Notes: generated by a model not told the origin, from the sequence alone. DNA of 64,000 nt from Hyphomicrobium denitrificans ATCC 51888 (GCF_000143145.1 NC_014313.1:1922001-1986000), one strand, 5' to 3'; positions 8,755-16,724 are shown, counted from the first letter of the stretch. Program-made: numbers and translations.

Positions 8755-9195
8755 ATGTCGGATAATGCGTCTCTTTTCCCCTTTGCCGCAGTCGGCCTGA
8801 CGGCGTTCGCGCTCGTCACCACGCTGTTTTTCGTTCCCGAACTCGCGCACGCCCGAGACGCGACCGCTGCCGCCGACTGTCTCTGCCTCAAAGGCACCGA
8901 TAGCGATCTGAAGCCCGCCGCCATCGAACGTCCCAGCCTGAACGAAAGCGATGAGATCGCGGCGCTCGAAAGCGTGCAACTGGCGCTGACCGAGATCGCA
9001 GACGGCTCGAGCTACGTCTGGCACCGCAATCACGGCCGCCTATCCGGCATCGTTCAGCCGGTCTCCTCATTCAAGGCCGTCAACGGATCCGTGTGCCGCT
9101 ACGCCGTCGTGGTGCTGAGCAGCCTCGACGTCACGAAGCGCACCGAGATCGTGGCCTGCCGCCTTCCGACCGGCATCTGGCAAGTCGAAAGCTAA
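8755..9195 (+). CDS. Secreted 17-kDa surface antigen-type protein
   Basis: Product of 146 aa. The N-terminus has a signal peptide (hydrophobic stretch about residues 10-27, A-H-A site near 31). The C-terminal half fits the Rickettsia 17-kDa surface antigen C-terminal domain: SSYVWHRNHGRLSGIVQP, then VCRYAVVVL and VACRLPTGIWQV, with the paired C-R motifs typical of that domain. The frame is open further upstream, but the signal peptide and the position outside pdxH support ATG 8755. Likely an exported periplasmic or outer-membrane protein; its role is unknown. A strong terminator follows 40 bp downstream. Confidence 0.8.
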   Translation: MSDNASLFPFAAVGLTAFALVTTLFFVPELAHARDATAAADCLCLKGTDSDLKPAAIERPSLNESDEIAALESVQLALTEIADGSSYVWHRNHGRLSGIVQPVSSFKAVNGSVCRYAVVVLSSLDVTKRTEIVACRLPTGIWQVES

Positions 9196-9234
9196 TTTCC
9201 CCGTCTACTCATTTTACCGATCCCACAAAACGAG

Positions 9235-9263
9235 AAAAGGCGGCCGCATTGGCCGCCTTTTTT
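9235..9263 (+). terminator. Rho-independent terminator (bidirectional)
   Basis: AAAAGGCGGCC (9235-9245), a 5-nt loop, then GGCCGCCTTTT (9251-9261) followed by more T. The stem is perfect and GC-rich with a T-run on the plus strand and an A-run before it, so it can also serve the minus strand. It ends the surface-antigen transcript. Confidence 0.92.
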
Positions 9264-9332
9264 CCGAGTGATCCGGGCGACGCTGGAATTCGAGCATCGC
9301 GGCTCGACTGCCTCTCACCGGGCGGCTGTATC

Positions 9333-9467
9333 TCACCGGCGGCTGCCGGAAAAATGGCTTCCGGGCATGAAATGAGAGCGCCCGTTGCCGACGACGGCAT
9401 TGGCGATCACGGTGCCGATGACGGTCACGATGACCCCGACTACGATTTGTGAAAAAACGCCTCGCAT
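9333..9467 (-). CDS. Small single-pass membrane protein, 44 aa
   Basis: From ATG 9467 the frame encodes a 44-residue peptide with one hydrophobic segment (FSQIVVGVIVTVIGTVIANAVV) followed by a short Gly/Ser/His/Arg tail. The glycine-spaced transmembrane helix and convergent placement next to a bidirectional terminator suggest a real small gene, but the ribosome-binding site is weak. The frame is open to 9764; the upstream part lacks the look of coding sequence. No family is recognised. Confidence 0.4.
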   Translation of the reverse strand: MRGVFSQIVVGVIVTVIGTVIANAVVGNGRSHFMPGSHFSGSRR

Positions 9468-9710
9468 GAGCCGATGACTATCCCGCTTGAACGGCGAAAA
9501 TGTGGGGTGCCCCGGCGCTGAGAACTGCCGGAAAAGCTCAATCCGTCGATTTTCCACACCGCTGAAGGCTCCGGGCGACACGGAAAGCTCTCGCGTCTTG
9601 ACCGGCGCGCGAAATCCAACGGATGAATTGAGGACCTTGCACTGCGTCGAAACGTTGGTTTCGATCCGGCCGCGGCGCGAAGGCCGTATTTTATCGATGT
9701 TGGAGATCTG

Positions 9711-9986
9711 ATGGCTCACTACGCGATCAGCTTTGAAATCCGCGATTCGCGTCACAGCCCCCACATTCGGGCGAAACTGGAGAGCATGGGCGCGGCGCGG
9801 CTGCTGGAGTCCTTGTGGGTTCTGACGTCGCCGAGGTCAGCGCCGCAAATCCGCGACGAACTGCAGAAGATGATCGATCTCGACGATGCCCTTGCCGTGA
9901 TCGAGCTGAAAGCCGGTTCCTATTGGTCGTGCCTCAGGGCGAAACACGCCGGCGTCATGTGGCTGAAGCGGTGCATCGCGTACTGA
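9711..9986 (+). CDS. Orphan Cas2-fold (SinR-like) protein
   Basis: Product of 91 aa, preceded by GGAG 5 nt before ATG 9711. The layout resembles the Cas2/VapD ferredoxin-like family: a first strand HYAISFEI, a helix with IRAKLESMGAARLLESLWVL, then IRDELQKMIDLDDALAVIEL and a W-containing end. This matches proteins often annotated as SinR family, which belong to the Cas2 clan. No cas1, other cas gene or CRISPR array exists in the window, so a CRISPR adaptation role is unlikely. A nuclease or toxin-like role is possible but not shown. Confidence 0.65.
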   Translation: MAHYAISFEIRDSRHSPHIRAKLESMGAARLLESLWVLTSPRSAPQIRDELQKMIDLDDALAVIELKAGSYWSCLRAKHAGVMWLKRCIAY

Positions 9987-10055
9987 CGGCGACCGCAAGA
10001 ACTATCGTCCGTTTCGGGCGTTAAACGCAAAACGAGCTTTGGGACCCGCGCGATC

Positions 10056-10250
10056 ATGGACGACATCGAGAAGCATGCGCGGCAGTACCTCAAAGCCCTG
10101 TACGGCATCGGCGAGACGTCCGACACGGTGCTTCCGGCGCAGAACCTGCCCGCGATACTCGCATTCGCCCGGCAGGAAGGCTGGATCGTCGAAAGCCCGG
10201 AAGGCGGCCACGGCCTCACTCCGCTCGGCGTGAAAGAAATCAGCAAATAA
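10056..10250 (+). CDS. Hypothetical protein, 64 aa
   Basis: A short acidic protein starting at ATG 10056 with GGGA about 9 nt upstream. The sequence (HARQYLKALYGIG, AILAFARQEGWIVES, LTPLGVKEISK) looks like a compact helical fold with a winged-helix-like end. No family is recognised. It lies 69 bp after the Cas2-fold gene in the same direction and ends 35 bp before the left end of the mobile element, so it may form a two-gene unit with the Cas2-fold gene. Confidence 0.55.
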   Translation: MDDIEKHARQYLKALYGIGETSDTVLPAQNLPAILAFARQEGWIVESPEGGHGLTPLGVKEISK

Positions 10251-10277
10251 CGCGCGGTGATCCGACGGCGCGTTGGC

Positions 10278-10304
10278 GCGCGCAGGGTAGTGTCTCAGTT
10301 TGAA
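10278..10304. repeat. Left target duplication (10278-10285) and left inverted repeat (10286-10304)
   Basis: The repeat GGTAGTGTCTCAGTTTGAA begins the element. The preceding 8 bases GCGCGCAG match the right flank at 7 of 8 positions. The low complexity of the GC-run makes the duplication suggestive only. Confidence 0.7.
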
Positions 10305-10362
10305 TTTTTCCGCGGTTGACTGCGGCGTCTCAATGCACAGCTCCCGTGCTATGCTTAGCGCT

Positions 10363-10497
10363 ATGGATCAGCGCACCCTAAGAGATTATATTCGATGGCG
10401 AGGTCCGGAGCTGGCCCGCTCCGGGCATTTCCGGAACTGGTTTGAGGTTGCCTGCCAGCTTCGCTACGAGGGGCCTATTGCACCCACAGCGCGATGA
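10363..10497 (+). CDS. Small hypothetical protein, 44 aa (possibly truncated)
   Basis: ATG 10363 begins a 44-residue frame with MDQRTLRDYIRWRGPELA and FRNWFEVACQLRYEG. It reads like the N-terminal part of a small helical protein. Its TGA overlaps the ATG of the next short frame (ATGA at 10494-10497), whose LDRLCNDAR looks like the missing C-terminal part of the same protein. The pair may therefore be one gene broken by a frameshift or small deletion, or two coupled mini-genes. No family is recognised. Confidence 0.4.
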   Translation: MDQRTLRDYIRWRGPELARSGHFRNWFEVACQLRYEGPIAPTAR

Positions 10498-10625
10498 ACC
10501 CGTACCGGCGGGAAACGCTGGATCGGCTGTGCAATGACGCCCGTTCTGATGCTATGCCTTCCGCCAAGCATAGGGGTTCTTTCGATGGCAATCGCTTCAC
10601 ACCCGCGCGTGATCCTCAAACTTGA
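10494..10625 (+). CDS. Mini-ORF, 43 aa, overlapping its upstream neighbour
   Basis: ATG 10494 overlaps the preceding stop (ATGA). The product starts MNPYRRETLDRLCNDARSDA and ends in a polar tail. It shares DNA in another frame with the start of the 10585 gene. It may be the frameshifted C-terminus of the 10363 product. Confidence 0.3.
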   Translation: MNPYRRETLDRLCNDARSDAMPSAKHRGSFDGNRFTPARDPQT

Positions 10626-10812
10626 TCTTTCTCGCACCCTTGCAACTGCCAAAGATCTGCGAAAGTTGGAACGAAAACGAATGGACGGCGCAAAATCGCG
10701 GTGGGAGCGCATGACTTTAAACCGACGGGGTATACTCCGTCGCCACAATGAAAAGATGGCTCGCCTCGATGTTGCAATCGAGGCAATGGACGCCGTTTTG
10801 AAGGATCTTTAA
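10585..10812 (+). CDS. Small basic hypothetical protein, 75 aa
   Basis: ATG 10585 follows AGGGG by about 10 nt. The product is strongly basic and helical (LDLSRTLATAKDLRKLERKR, NEKMARLDVAIEAMDAVL), suggesting a coiled-coil or nucleic-acid binding protein. An upstream in-frame ATG at 10534 has no ribosome-binding site. Its stop TAA overlaps the ATG of the next gene (TAATG at 10810-10814), which predicts translational coupling. No family is recognised. Confidence 0.55.
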   Translation: MAIASHPRVILKLDLSRTLATAKDLRKLERKRMDGAKSRWERMTLNRRGILRRHNEKMARLDVAIEAMDAVLKDL

Positions 10813-11045
10813 TGCCCAAAGGACCGAAGGGCGAGAAGCGCCCTGCTGACGTTATCGGGAACGCTATCAAGATCGCCCGTATTGCCACGGGGGAAGAGGA
10901 AGAGATGTTGACCGAAGATGGAAAGGACAAGGCTGCCGTCAGCCTGGGAAAGCGCGGCGGCAAGGCTCGCGCTGAAGCCCTGAGCGACAAGCGTCGTAAG
11001 GATATCGCGCGGAAGGCGGCGGCTACCCGATGGATGAAGAAGTGA
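10812..11045 (+). CDS. Small basic protein with GGKARA / ARKAAATRW tail, 77 aa
   Basis: The start overlaps the previous stop (TAATG). The N-terminus KRPADVIGNAIKIARIATGE and the C-terminal KRGGKARAEALSDKRRKDIARKAAATRW are a pattern I associate with small conserved alphaproteobacterial and phage proteins of unknown function; the C-terminal part resembles KGG-type basic repeats. A nucleic-acid binding role is plausible from charge alone. It is convergent with dinD, with the two stops only 1 bp apart. Confidence 0.7.
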   Translation: MPKGPKGEKRPADVIGNAIKIARIATGEEEEMLTEDGKDKAAVSLGKRGGKARAEALSDKRRKDIARKAAATRWMKK

Positions 11046-11046
11046 A

Positions 11047-11922
11047 TTAGGCAGCTTTGCCGCTCTTCGGTTTTTTTGCTTTTGTGGCTTTCGGCGGCTT
11101 AGGTGGCGCCAAGCGTTTTTTCACTTCATCAATCGGCTCGGCTATTTCGATCTTCATCGGATCTGTGCCGCCAGCGGCGTCGATGGTGCTGCGGACATGC
11201 CGCGCAACGTCTAAGTTGCGTTGAATGGCGGTCGTTTCGTCCTTGATGCCTTCCCGGGCAATAACGTCAGCCGCGAGGTTCATTTGAAATTCGTGCATCG
11301 AAAGTTCGAGAGCCCCAAAATAATTGAAAGGGTTGGCTCCGTCTGGAATTCCCTTCGCTTCACGAACCGCTGCGGCTGATGTGGCGCGATAGATTCCCTG
11401 ATAGCGCGCGTCATGAAAAAACGGCTGATGCGTGTTTGCGACGCCAGCCTTCTTTGCAACAGAACTGACCTTCTTGAATGCGACGGTCGCCTTTTCCCGG
11501 CCCTCCAAACGCTTCTCGTCCTTTGTCCGAGCGTCCTCGATCTCCATCCGCCGTGTCTGAACTGCGAAATATGCTTGTGCTGCAGCTATCTCCGGCTTGG
11601 CCGGATCGCCGTTCATCGCGATAAGGTAGGCAGCCGGACGACTTAGGAAATAGTCCTTACCAGATCGCTCAGCCCCGCCACCGATGAGAAGCATAGTGTC
11701 GGTTTCGACAAAATGCTTGTCGGCATCCTCATGAATAGCTCCGAACGCTTCTTTCGCCCGGCCAAGAGTTTTTTCAAAGTTACGCCAGCTCTGATAACCC
11801 ATGATTGGCATAATTTCCCTTGCCAACCAATAAGGTACGCCTTTGGGCGATATGCGTTTTGCCTGCTCGAGGCGCTCCATGGTCGCCTGATAAGCAGGCT
11901 GCATTGTCAAATCATTCGACAT
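11047..11922 (-). CDS. dinD: DNA damage-inducible protein D (BRO-N domain)
   Basis: Product of 291 aa, close to E. coli DinD in length. The N-terminal BRO-N domain (about residues 25-115) has the MGYQSWRNFEKTLGRAKEAF and FLSRPAAYLIAMNGDPAKPEIAAAQAYFA segments. The DinD-specific part follows: EDEKRLE-like region, VAKKAGVANTHQPFFHDARYQGIY, FNYFGALELSMHEFQMNLA and an RHVRSTIDAAGG motif. It ends in a Lys/Pro/Ala-rich tail. ATG 11922 has GAGGGA 6 nt upstream. E. coli DinD is SOS-induced and inhibits RecA-mediated strand exchange. No GTTC-N7-GTTC box is present here, so SOS control is not supported. Divergent from the winged-helix gene. Confidence 0.88.
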   Translation of the reverse strand: MSNDLTMQPAYQATMERLEQAKRISPKGVPYWLAREIMPIMGYQSWRNFEKTLGRAKEAFGAIHEDADKHFVETDTMLLIGGGAERSGKDYFLSRPAAYLIAMNGDPAKPEIAAAQAYFAVQTRRMEIEDARTKDEKRLEGREKATVAFKKVSSVAKKAGVANTHQPFFHDARYQGIYRATSAAAVREAKGIPDGANPFNYFGALELSMHEFQMNLAADVIAREGIKDETTAIQRNLDVARHVRSTIDAAGGTDPMKIEIAEPIDEVKKRLAPPKPPKATKAKKPKSGKAA

Positions 11923-11947
11923 CAACTATCCCTCTCTCAATCGATTC

Positions 11948-11965
11948 TTACATCATTTTACATCA
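11948..11965. promoter_or_regulatory. Direct repeat TTACATCA x2 between dinD and the winged-helix gene
   Basis: TTACATCA at 11948-11955 and 11958-11965, with a 10-bp period (one helical turn), lies in the 68-bp divergent intergenic region. This is a typical layout for an operator bound by a regulator, perhaps the neighbouring winged-helix protein. Inference only. Confidence 0.45.
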
Positions 11966-11990
11966 ATGGATATGGAACTCAAGGGAACCG

Positions 11991-12455
11991 ATGGTGATGG
12001 CTGATCGACAAACGATAGAAGCTAGATTGAGACAGAAAGAGAGGGAAATTCAGATACTTGAGTTTAGACTGCGTGAAGCAAATGGATATGCCAGAGCACT
12101 CCGCGAACTCCTTGGTCTTGGTCCTTACGGTGAAAAAAGCATGGTTGATCAAGCTCGCGATATCATTTCTGAGCGAGGACACCCCGTTCACATCGTCGAA
12201 CTGCTTAAGGCCATGGGTCGGGAGGTATCCAGGGAAAACAGGGTATCATTGACGAGTGCATTGTCAGCCTACGTCCGAAAAGGCGAGATTTTCCGAAAAT
12301 TTGGCCCGAACGAGTTCGGACTACGCGATCACAAACCCAATAAATCAAGAAAGCTGTCCTTAAGCACCAAACCGCGTGCTGAGCCACCGGACGACTTCGG
12401 CCAAATGGCAATACCGCCGCCAAAAACCGATGAAACCTCAGGAGGAGATGCTTGA
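11991..12455 (+). CDS. Coiled-coil / HARE-type winged-helix protein
   Basis: Product of 154 aa; ATG 11991 follows AAGGGAA closely (ATG 11997 is an alternative). Residues 5-35 form a charged coiled coil (EARLRQKEREIQILEFRLRE). Residues about 50-112 (VDQARDIISERGHPVHIVELL, NRVSLTSALSAYVRKGEIFR, FGPNEFGL) match the winged-helix pattern of HARE-HTH / restriction-associated HTH domains. The tail is polar and Pro-rich. Codon use is AT-richer than chromosomal neighbours, in line with import. The role is unknown; DNA binding or partner recruitment is likely. Confidence 0.7.
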   Translation: MVMADRQTIEARLRQKEREIQILEFRLREANGYARALRELLGLGPYGEKSMVDQARDIISERGHPVHIVELLKAMGREVSRENRVSLTSALSAYVRKGEIFRKFGPNEFGLRDHKPNKSRKLSLSTKPRAEPPDDFGQMAIPPPKTDETSGGDA

Positions 12456-12480
12456 CGCCAAGCATAAAAGTTCATGTATT
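12452..12480 (+). promoter_or_regulatory. Putative transposase promoter
   Basis: TTGACG at 12452-12457, a 17-bp spacer, and TGTATT at 12475-12480 lie just before the transposase ATG 12489. The match is reasonable but the gene it serves is dead. Confidence 0.4.
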
Positions 12481-12488
12481 ATTTGGGC

Positions 12489-13394
12489 ATGAACAATCTG
12501 CCCATAGCTAAGCGCGTCCAAATCCTCTCGATGCTTTGCGAAGGCAGCTCTATGCGGTCGGCATCCCGCGTCTGCGATGTGTCGATCAACACGGTAGCAA
12601 AGCTGCTCGATGAGGCTGGCCGCGCCGCTTTAGCCTTCCACGACGAAAACGTGCGCGGCCTTCAATCCTAGCGCGTCCAGTGCAATGAAATCTGGAGCTT
12701 CGTCTACGCCAAGAACAAGAACGTCGTAGACGCCAAGACCCCTCCCAAGGGCGGCGACGTGTGGACGTGGACCGCCATCGACGCCGACAGCAAATTCATT
12801 TGCAGCTGGACCGTTGGCCAGCGAGACGCCTATTCGGCGTATGCGTTCATGGACGATCTGAAAACCGTCTCGCCAATCGCGTACAACTGACGACGGACGG
12901 GCTTCGGCATTAACTCGTGGCCGTCGAAAAGGCGTTCGGAAATACGGACATCGACTTTGCGCAGCTTGTGAAACTCTACGGCGACGTTCCGAAAGGTCGT
13001 AGCGTAGAAGCGAACGAGCGCAAGTACAGCCCGCCTGAGTGCATCGGTGCGAAGAAAACGCCGATCGTCGGTGAACCCGACGCAAAACACATTTCGACGT
13101 CCTACGTCGAACGCCAGAACCTTACGATGCGCATGAGCATGAAGCGGTTCGCCCGCCTGTCGAATGCGTTCTCAAAGAAGCTGGCCAGCCAACCGCAATG
13201 CGCTGTCACTGTACTTCTTTTTTTACAACTGGTGCCGCATCCACAAGACGCTTCGCGTCTCGCCTGCCATGTCGGCGGGACTCACCACTAAGCTGCTGTC
13301 GTTCGAAGATCTGATTGAACGCATGGACGCCGTTGCTCCGAAGCCGGGTCGCCCGACGACCTACAAGAAGCGCCAGCCTCAGATTTCAAACTGA
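12489..13394 (+). pseudogene. IS1-family transposase, inactivated
   Basis: Read across frames, the remains give a full transposase: an N-terminal HTH (RVQILSMLCEGSSMRSASR, VSINTVAKLLDEAG), the catalytic strand CNEIWSFVYAKNKN, DVWTWTAIDADSKF, LANRVQLTTDG, then ISTSYVERQNLTMRM, RLSNAFSKK and FYNWCRIHKTLRVSPAMSAGL. Damage: TAG at 12669-12671, a frameshift at 12861-12865, TAA at 12911-12913 and a frameshift near 13190-13197. The first catalytic Asp is also changed to Asn (codon 12684-12686). The family call rests on the EIWSF / TDG / ERQNLTMR / SFSK-like layout shared with IS1-type DDE enzymes. Confidence 0.88.
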
Positions 13395-13411
13395 GACACT
13401 GCCGCGCGCGG
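13385..13411. repeat. Right inverted repeat (13385-13403) and right target duplication (13404-13411)
   Basis: The reverse complement reads GGCAGTGTCTCAGTTTGAA, one base different from the left end. It overlaps the last codons of the transposase pseudogene. The element ends 16 bp before the lexA -35 box. Confidence 0.7.
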
Positions 13412-13419
13412 CTTAACGC

Positions 13420-13448
13420 TTGCGGAACGAGACGAGAACGTGTAGCGT
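13420..13448 (+). promoter_or_regulatory. lexA promoter with embedded SOS box
   Basis: GAAC-N7-GAAC at 13425-13439 is the reverse complement of GTTC-N7-GTTC, the established alphaproteobacterial LexA box. It sits inside a candidate promoter: TTGCGG (13420-13425), 17-bp spacer, TAGCGT (13443-13448). A LexA dimer here would block RNA polymerase, giving autorepression. Confidence 0.8.
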
Positions 13449-13560
13449 ACATACACGATTTGTACTTGGCATCTGGCATTTGAAGCACGTCGATCGGCAG
13501 CGTTCGCGCCGCACGTGCCTTCAGCCGAACGACAGCCAAAGGGGGCTTGAGACCTACGCT

Positions 13561-14280
13561 ATGCTGACGGAAAAACAGAAAGACCTGCTGATGTTCATTC
13601 ACGAACGCATGCAGGAGCGCGGCGTGCCGCCGTCCTTCGATGAGATGAAGGACGCTCTCGATCTCCGTTCCAAATCCGGCATTCACCGGCTGATTACGGC
13701 GCTTGTGGAGCGCGGCTTCATTCGCCGCCTGCCGCATCGGGCCCGCGCGATCGAAGTAATCAAGCTTCCGGAAAACCAGATCGCCGCCGCGACTTCCGCG
13801 ACGCCTGCCGCGCCACGAGGGTTCCAGCCGAGTGTTATTACGGGAACCGGCCCAAAACAAAATGTGACGCCACCGCCATCGCACGTCATCGACGCGCGGA
13901 CGGTTTCCGTTCCGGTCATGGGCCGCATCGCCGCCGGCACGCCGATCAGCGCCATTCAGAACCATACGCACGACATTGCCGTGTCGCCTGACATCCTGAC
14001 CAACGGCGAGCACTTCGCGCTTGAGGTCAAAGGCGATTCGATGATCGAGGCCGGCATTCACGACGGCGATACAGTCATCGTGCGCCGCTGTAATACGGCC
14101 GAGAACGGCGACATCATCGTGGCCCTCGTCGAAGGCGAGGAAGCGACGCTGAAGCGGCTTCGCAAGAAGGGCTCGACGATCGCACTCGAGGCCGCCAATC
14201 CGGAATTCAAGACGCGCATCTTCGGTCCCGATCAGGTCGATATTCAAGGACGGCTCGTCGGCTTGCTGCGGCGCTACTGA
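13561..14280 (+). CDS. lexA: LexA repressor, SOS regulator
   Basis: Product of 239 aa. The N-terminal winged HTH (residues 1-65) begins [17 protein letters not shown] and has the recognition segment [20 protein letters not shown] 50-residue Pro/Ala/Thr linker follows, as in other Hyphomicrobiales LexA. The self-cleavage bond is A125-G126 (GRIAAGTPI); the Ser/Lys dyad is S160 (GDSMIEAG) and K198 ([10 protein letters not shown]). On RecA activation the protein cleaves itself and derepresses the SOS regulon. The start ATG 13561 fits the family; the frame is open upstream to 13420. Its 3' end overlaps convergent comEC by 7 bp. Confidence 0.97.
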   Translation: MLTEKQKDLLMFIHERMQERGVPPSFDEMKDALDLRSKSGIHRLITALVERGFIRRLPHRARAIEVIKLPENQIAAATSATPAAPRGFQPSVITGTGPKQNVTPPPSHVIDARTVSVPVMGRIAAGTPISAIQNHTHDIAVSPDILTNGEHFALEVKGDSMIEAGIHDGDTVIVRRCNTAENGDIIVALVEGEEATLKRLRKKGSTIALEAANPEFKTRIFGPDQVDIQGRLVGLLRRY

Positions 14281-16613
14281 GCGTCCTGGCCGTCATCCAT
14301 ACCCGCGAGTTCGCCGGGGTCGTCGTCATGCAACGCTCGGGGTTCCGGCGGAGCGTTGTCCGCGCCGGACGTCGATGGGTCGCCGCGTTTGGCCGCGACG
14401 GTTCCTGCCGCATCGAGGATACGCGGCTTCGGTAACGTTGCAGGCGGATCGGCAGCGCCCGCAGCATTCGAAGACCGACGCTTCGGAAGAACACTCCACG
14501 GCCGTTCGCCGCGATGCGCCGCGACCGTCTCCAATCGAACACGCGGCTCGGGGCTCGCCTCGTCGCGCGCGAGATAAAGCGCGTAGGCGCCGTTGCGCCA
14601 GCGATCGAACACGTCGATCACGGTTCCCGGGACAGCGCAGTCGGCCGGCTTCGGGTCGTCCAGGATGAGGATATCGGCGTTGAGGCAATCGTCGGCGACA
14701 GCTGCCGGGTGCCGCGCAACGGCGACGGTCGCGCCCTTGACGTGCGCGATGCATCCGACCGCGTCGCAACTGAACGCGCCCCCAGCCTGAGCGTCGCGCG
14801 CCGATCGTCCGTCTCCGTCGTATTCGAGCCAGCGTTCGAGGTCGTACTTCGCCCCGTGCGCGGGCAGCGACGAAAGCTTGCCCGACGCGTCGCGCACAGC
14901 GACCAGCATCCCCTTCTGCGCGACGAGCACGTCCGGCCGCGGCATCCACGGCGTCGCGACGAGCCCGAGCAGCGCAAGGCCCGCGCCGACAAGCCGGATG
15001 CGCGTCCGCCAGAGCGTCAGCCACAGACCGCCGATGAGCATCAAGGCAAACGCGATGGTGGGAATCTCCGGCAGGTGTCCCACCGCGCCCGGAAGAGCAC
15101 CCACCATGTTCGCGCACCACGCCATGCCCTCGATGCCCCAAGCCATCGGCTTCAGCGCGATCCACTCCAGCCCGAACGGCATCAGAATCATGGCGCCGAG
15201 CGCCGCCGGCATCACGATGATGTTGCAGATCGGAATGGCGATCATGTTCGCCAGCACCGCGTACTGCTGACTTTGATGAAAGTTGTAGGCGGCGAACGGC
15301 GCAACGGCGACGCTGGCGATCAGCGTGGATGCGATGATCTCGCCAAAGAATTTCACGACGCGCGCGACCGGATGCGGCCGTGAGTTCGTTCCGAGGAAAC
15401 GCGTCAGCAGTTCATGCGCCGCGACGAGCGCCGTCACGGCCGCGAACGACATCTGGAAGCCCGCGTCGAGGAGGCTTTCGGGAAAGACGATAAGAATCAA
15501 GAATGCGGCGAGCGCGATGTTTCTGAGCGCCATCGCCGGACGATCGATCAGCACCGCGCCGAAGATGATGAGGATCATCAACGCCGAGCGGACCGTCGCG
15601 AATGCGCCCCCCGAGATGGCGAGATAGCCCAGCGCGCCGAGAATTCCGATCGCGGCGGCAATCTTTTTGATCGGCAGCCGTAAAGCAAAAAACGGAATCG
15701 CGGCGAGGAGCAGTCGAACGGAATAGAAGAGCGCGCCCGCCATGATCACCATGTGCAGGCCCGAGATCGACAGGATGTGAAACAACCCGGAATTCTTGAA
15801 GGCGTTGTTGGTCTCGGCGCTGATGCCGCCGCGCTCGCCGGTGATCAGCGCCAACGCGATCTCACCCGTTTCGCCGGGAAGCACGGCGCGAATGCGCGTG
15901 GCGATCAGTTGGCGGAGCGTTTCGATGCCACGCCGGTACTGCGCCGTCAGCGTACCGCCGTCGGCATGCGCCTCGATCGCGGGCGGCGCGAAGGCATAGC
16001 CGACCGCTCCAACCTGATCGAACCAGGCCGTGCGCGCGTAATCGAAACCTCCCGGTAGCGCAGGCTTCGCGGGCGGCGACAGGTTTGCTTTCAAGCGTAC
16101 GCGGTCACCCGGCTTGGCCTTCGACTGAGACGACATCGTCCGAACACGGACGACCGCGGGCGTCGCTTCCGGCGCGAGGCCGGCAATCGATGCCGATGCG
16201 ACGGTCAACCGCTGGCCGCGCGGATATTTGACCTCGACGAGCGTCACGGTGCCGATGATCTCGGCATTGCGCAGCGTCTTCGTCAGCACCGGCGCGCGAA
16301 CCGTTTCGACGCGAAGCTTGGTGACGGCGAACCCGAGTCCCGCGAGAAGGAGTCCCGCCAGGATGGCCGACGGCAGCGAACCGCGTGTCGATGCCAGCCG
16401 CAAAATGATCGCCAGAACCAACGGCACGAACGCGACGATGAGTTGCGGCTCGACGGGCAGCGCGAAGTAGGCCGCGATGCCGGCGCCGAAGCAAACCGGC
16501 GACCAGAGAAAGAATTGCTCACGCTCCCTCTCGAGCGCAAGCGCAAGGCTTCGCGTCCCGTGCGAGGGCGCGGCAATCAGCGCAGCATCGAGGTCGCGCG
16601 CGTTGACGGACAT
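14274..16613 (-). CDS. comEC: ComEC/Rec2 family DNA uptake channel protein
   Basis: Product of 779 aa. The N-terminal region has membrane segments and an OB-like DUF4131 domain ([32 protein letters not shown]). The competence core shows the signature [15 protein letters not shown] near residue 280 and a series of membrane helices to about residue 580. The C-terminus is a soluble MBL-like domain with a degenerate active site, ending in a low-complexity Pro/Ala tail. Family role: inner-membrane channel that imports single-stranded DNA in natural transformation. No other com genes are in the window. It is convergent with lexA. Confidence 0.93.
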   Translation of the reverse strand: MSVNARDLDAALIAAPSHGTRSLALALEREREQFFLWSPVCFGAGIAAYFALPVEPQLIVAFVPLVLAIILRLASTRGSLPSAILAGLLLAGLGFAVTKLRVETVRAPVLTKTLRNAEIIGTVTLVEVKYPRGQRLTVASASIAGLAPEATPAVVRVRTMSSQSKAKPGDRVRLKANLSPPAKPALPGGFDYARTAWFDQVGAVGYAFAPPAIEAHADGGTLTAQYRRGIETLRQLIATRIRAVLPGETGEIALALITGERGGISAETNNAFKNSGLFHILSISGLHMVIMAGALFYSVRLLLAAIPFFALRLPIKKIAAAIGILGALGYLAISGGAFATVRSALMILIIFGAVLIDRPAMALRNIALAAFLILIVFPESLLDAGFQMSFAAVTALVAAHELLTRFLGTNSRPHPVARVVKFFGEIIASTLIASVAVAPFAAYNFHQSQQYAVLANMIAIPICNIIVMPAALGAMILMPFGLEWIALKPMAWGIEGMAWCANMVGALPGAVGHLPEIPTIAFALMLIGGLWLTLWRTRIRLVGAGLALLGLVATPWMPRPDVLVAQKGMLVAVRDASGKLSSLPAHGAKYDLERWLEYDGDGRSARDAQAGGAFSCDAVGCIAHVKGATVAVARHPAAVADDCLNADILILDDPKPADCAVPGTVIDVFDRWRNGAYALYLARDEASPEPRVRLETVAAHRGERPWSVLPKRRSSNAAGAADPPATLPKPRILDAAGTVAAKRGDPSTSGADNAPPEPRALHDDDPGELAGMDDGQDAQ

Positions 16614-16724
16614 TTCCGGGACCGAATGCGAATGGTGGGAGGTTCCCCGCCCCCTTAACTTGTCTTGGTCGCCATGCTACGAGCGGAGCTTCATTCCCTC
16701 AAGGCCGATAAGCGAAAAGGTCCG

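Larger units (their letters stand above)
10286..13403 (+). mobile_element. Degenerate IS1-family-like element with passenger genes
   Basis: The ends are 19-bp inverted repeats that differ at one base (GG[T/C]AGTGTCTCAGTTTGAA), at 10286-10304 and 13385-13403. The flanks GCGCGCAG (10278-10285) and GCGCGCGG (13404-13411) match at 7 of 8 bases, consistent with an 8-bp target duplication. Inside are a broken IS1-type transposase at the right end and about 2.2 kb of other genes (tiny ORFs, a coupled gene pair, dinD, a winged-helix gene) that are less GC-rich than the surroundings. IS1 elements are normally near 1 kb, so this is either a passenger-carrying member or an IS later invaded by other DNA. 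No second transposase-proximal left end was found near 12450. Confidence 0.65.

Noticed and set aside
11975..11988. Possible SOS box upstream of the winged-helix gene (GAAC...GAAC)
   Set aside because: The spacing is 6 bases instead of the 7 required for the alphaproteobacterial LexA box, and the second half overlaps the ribosome-binding site.
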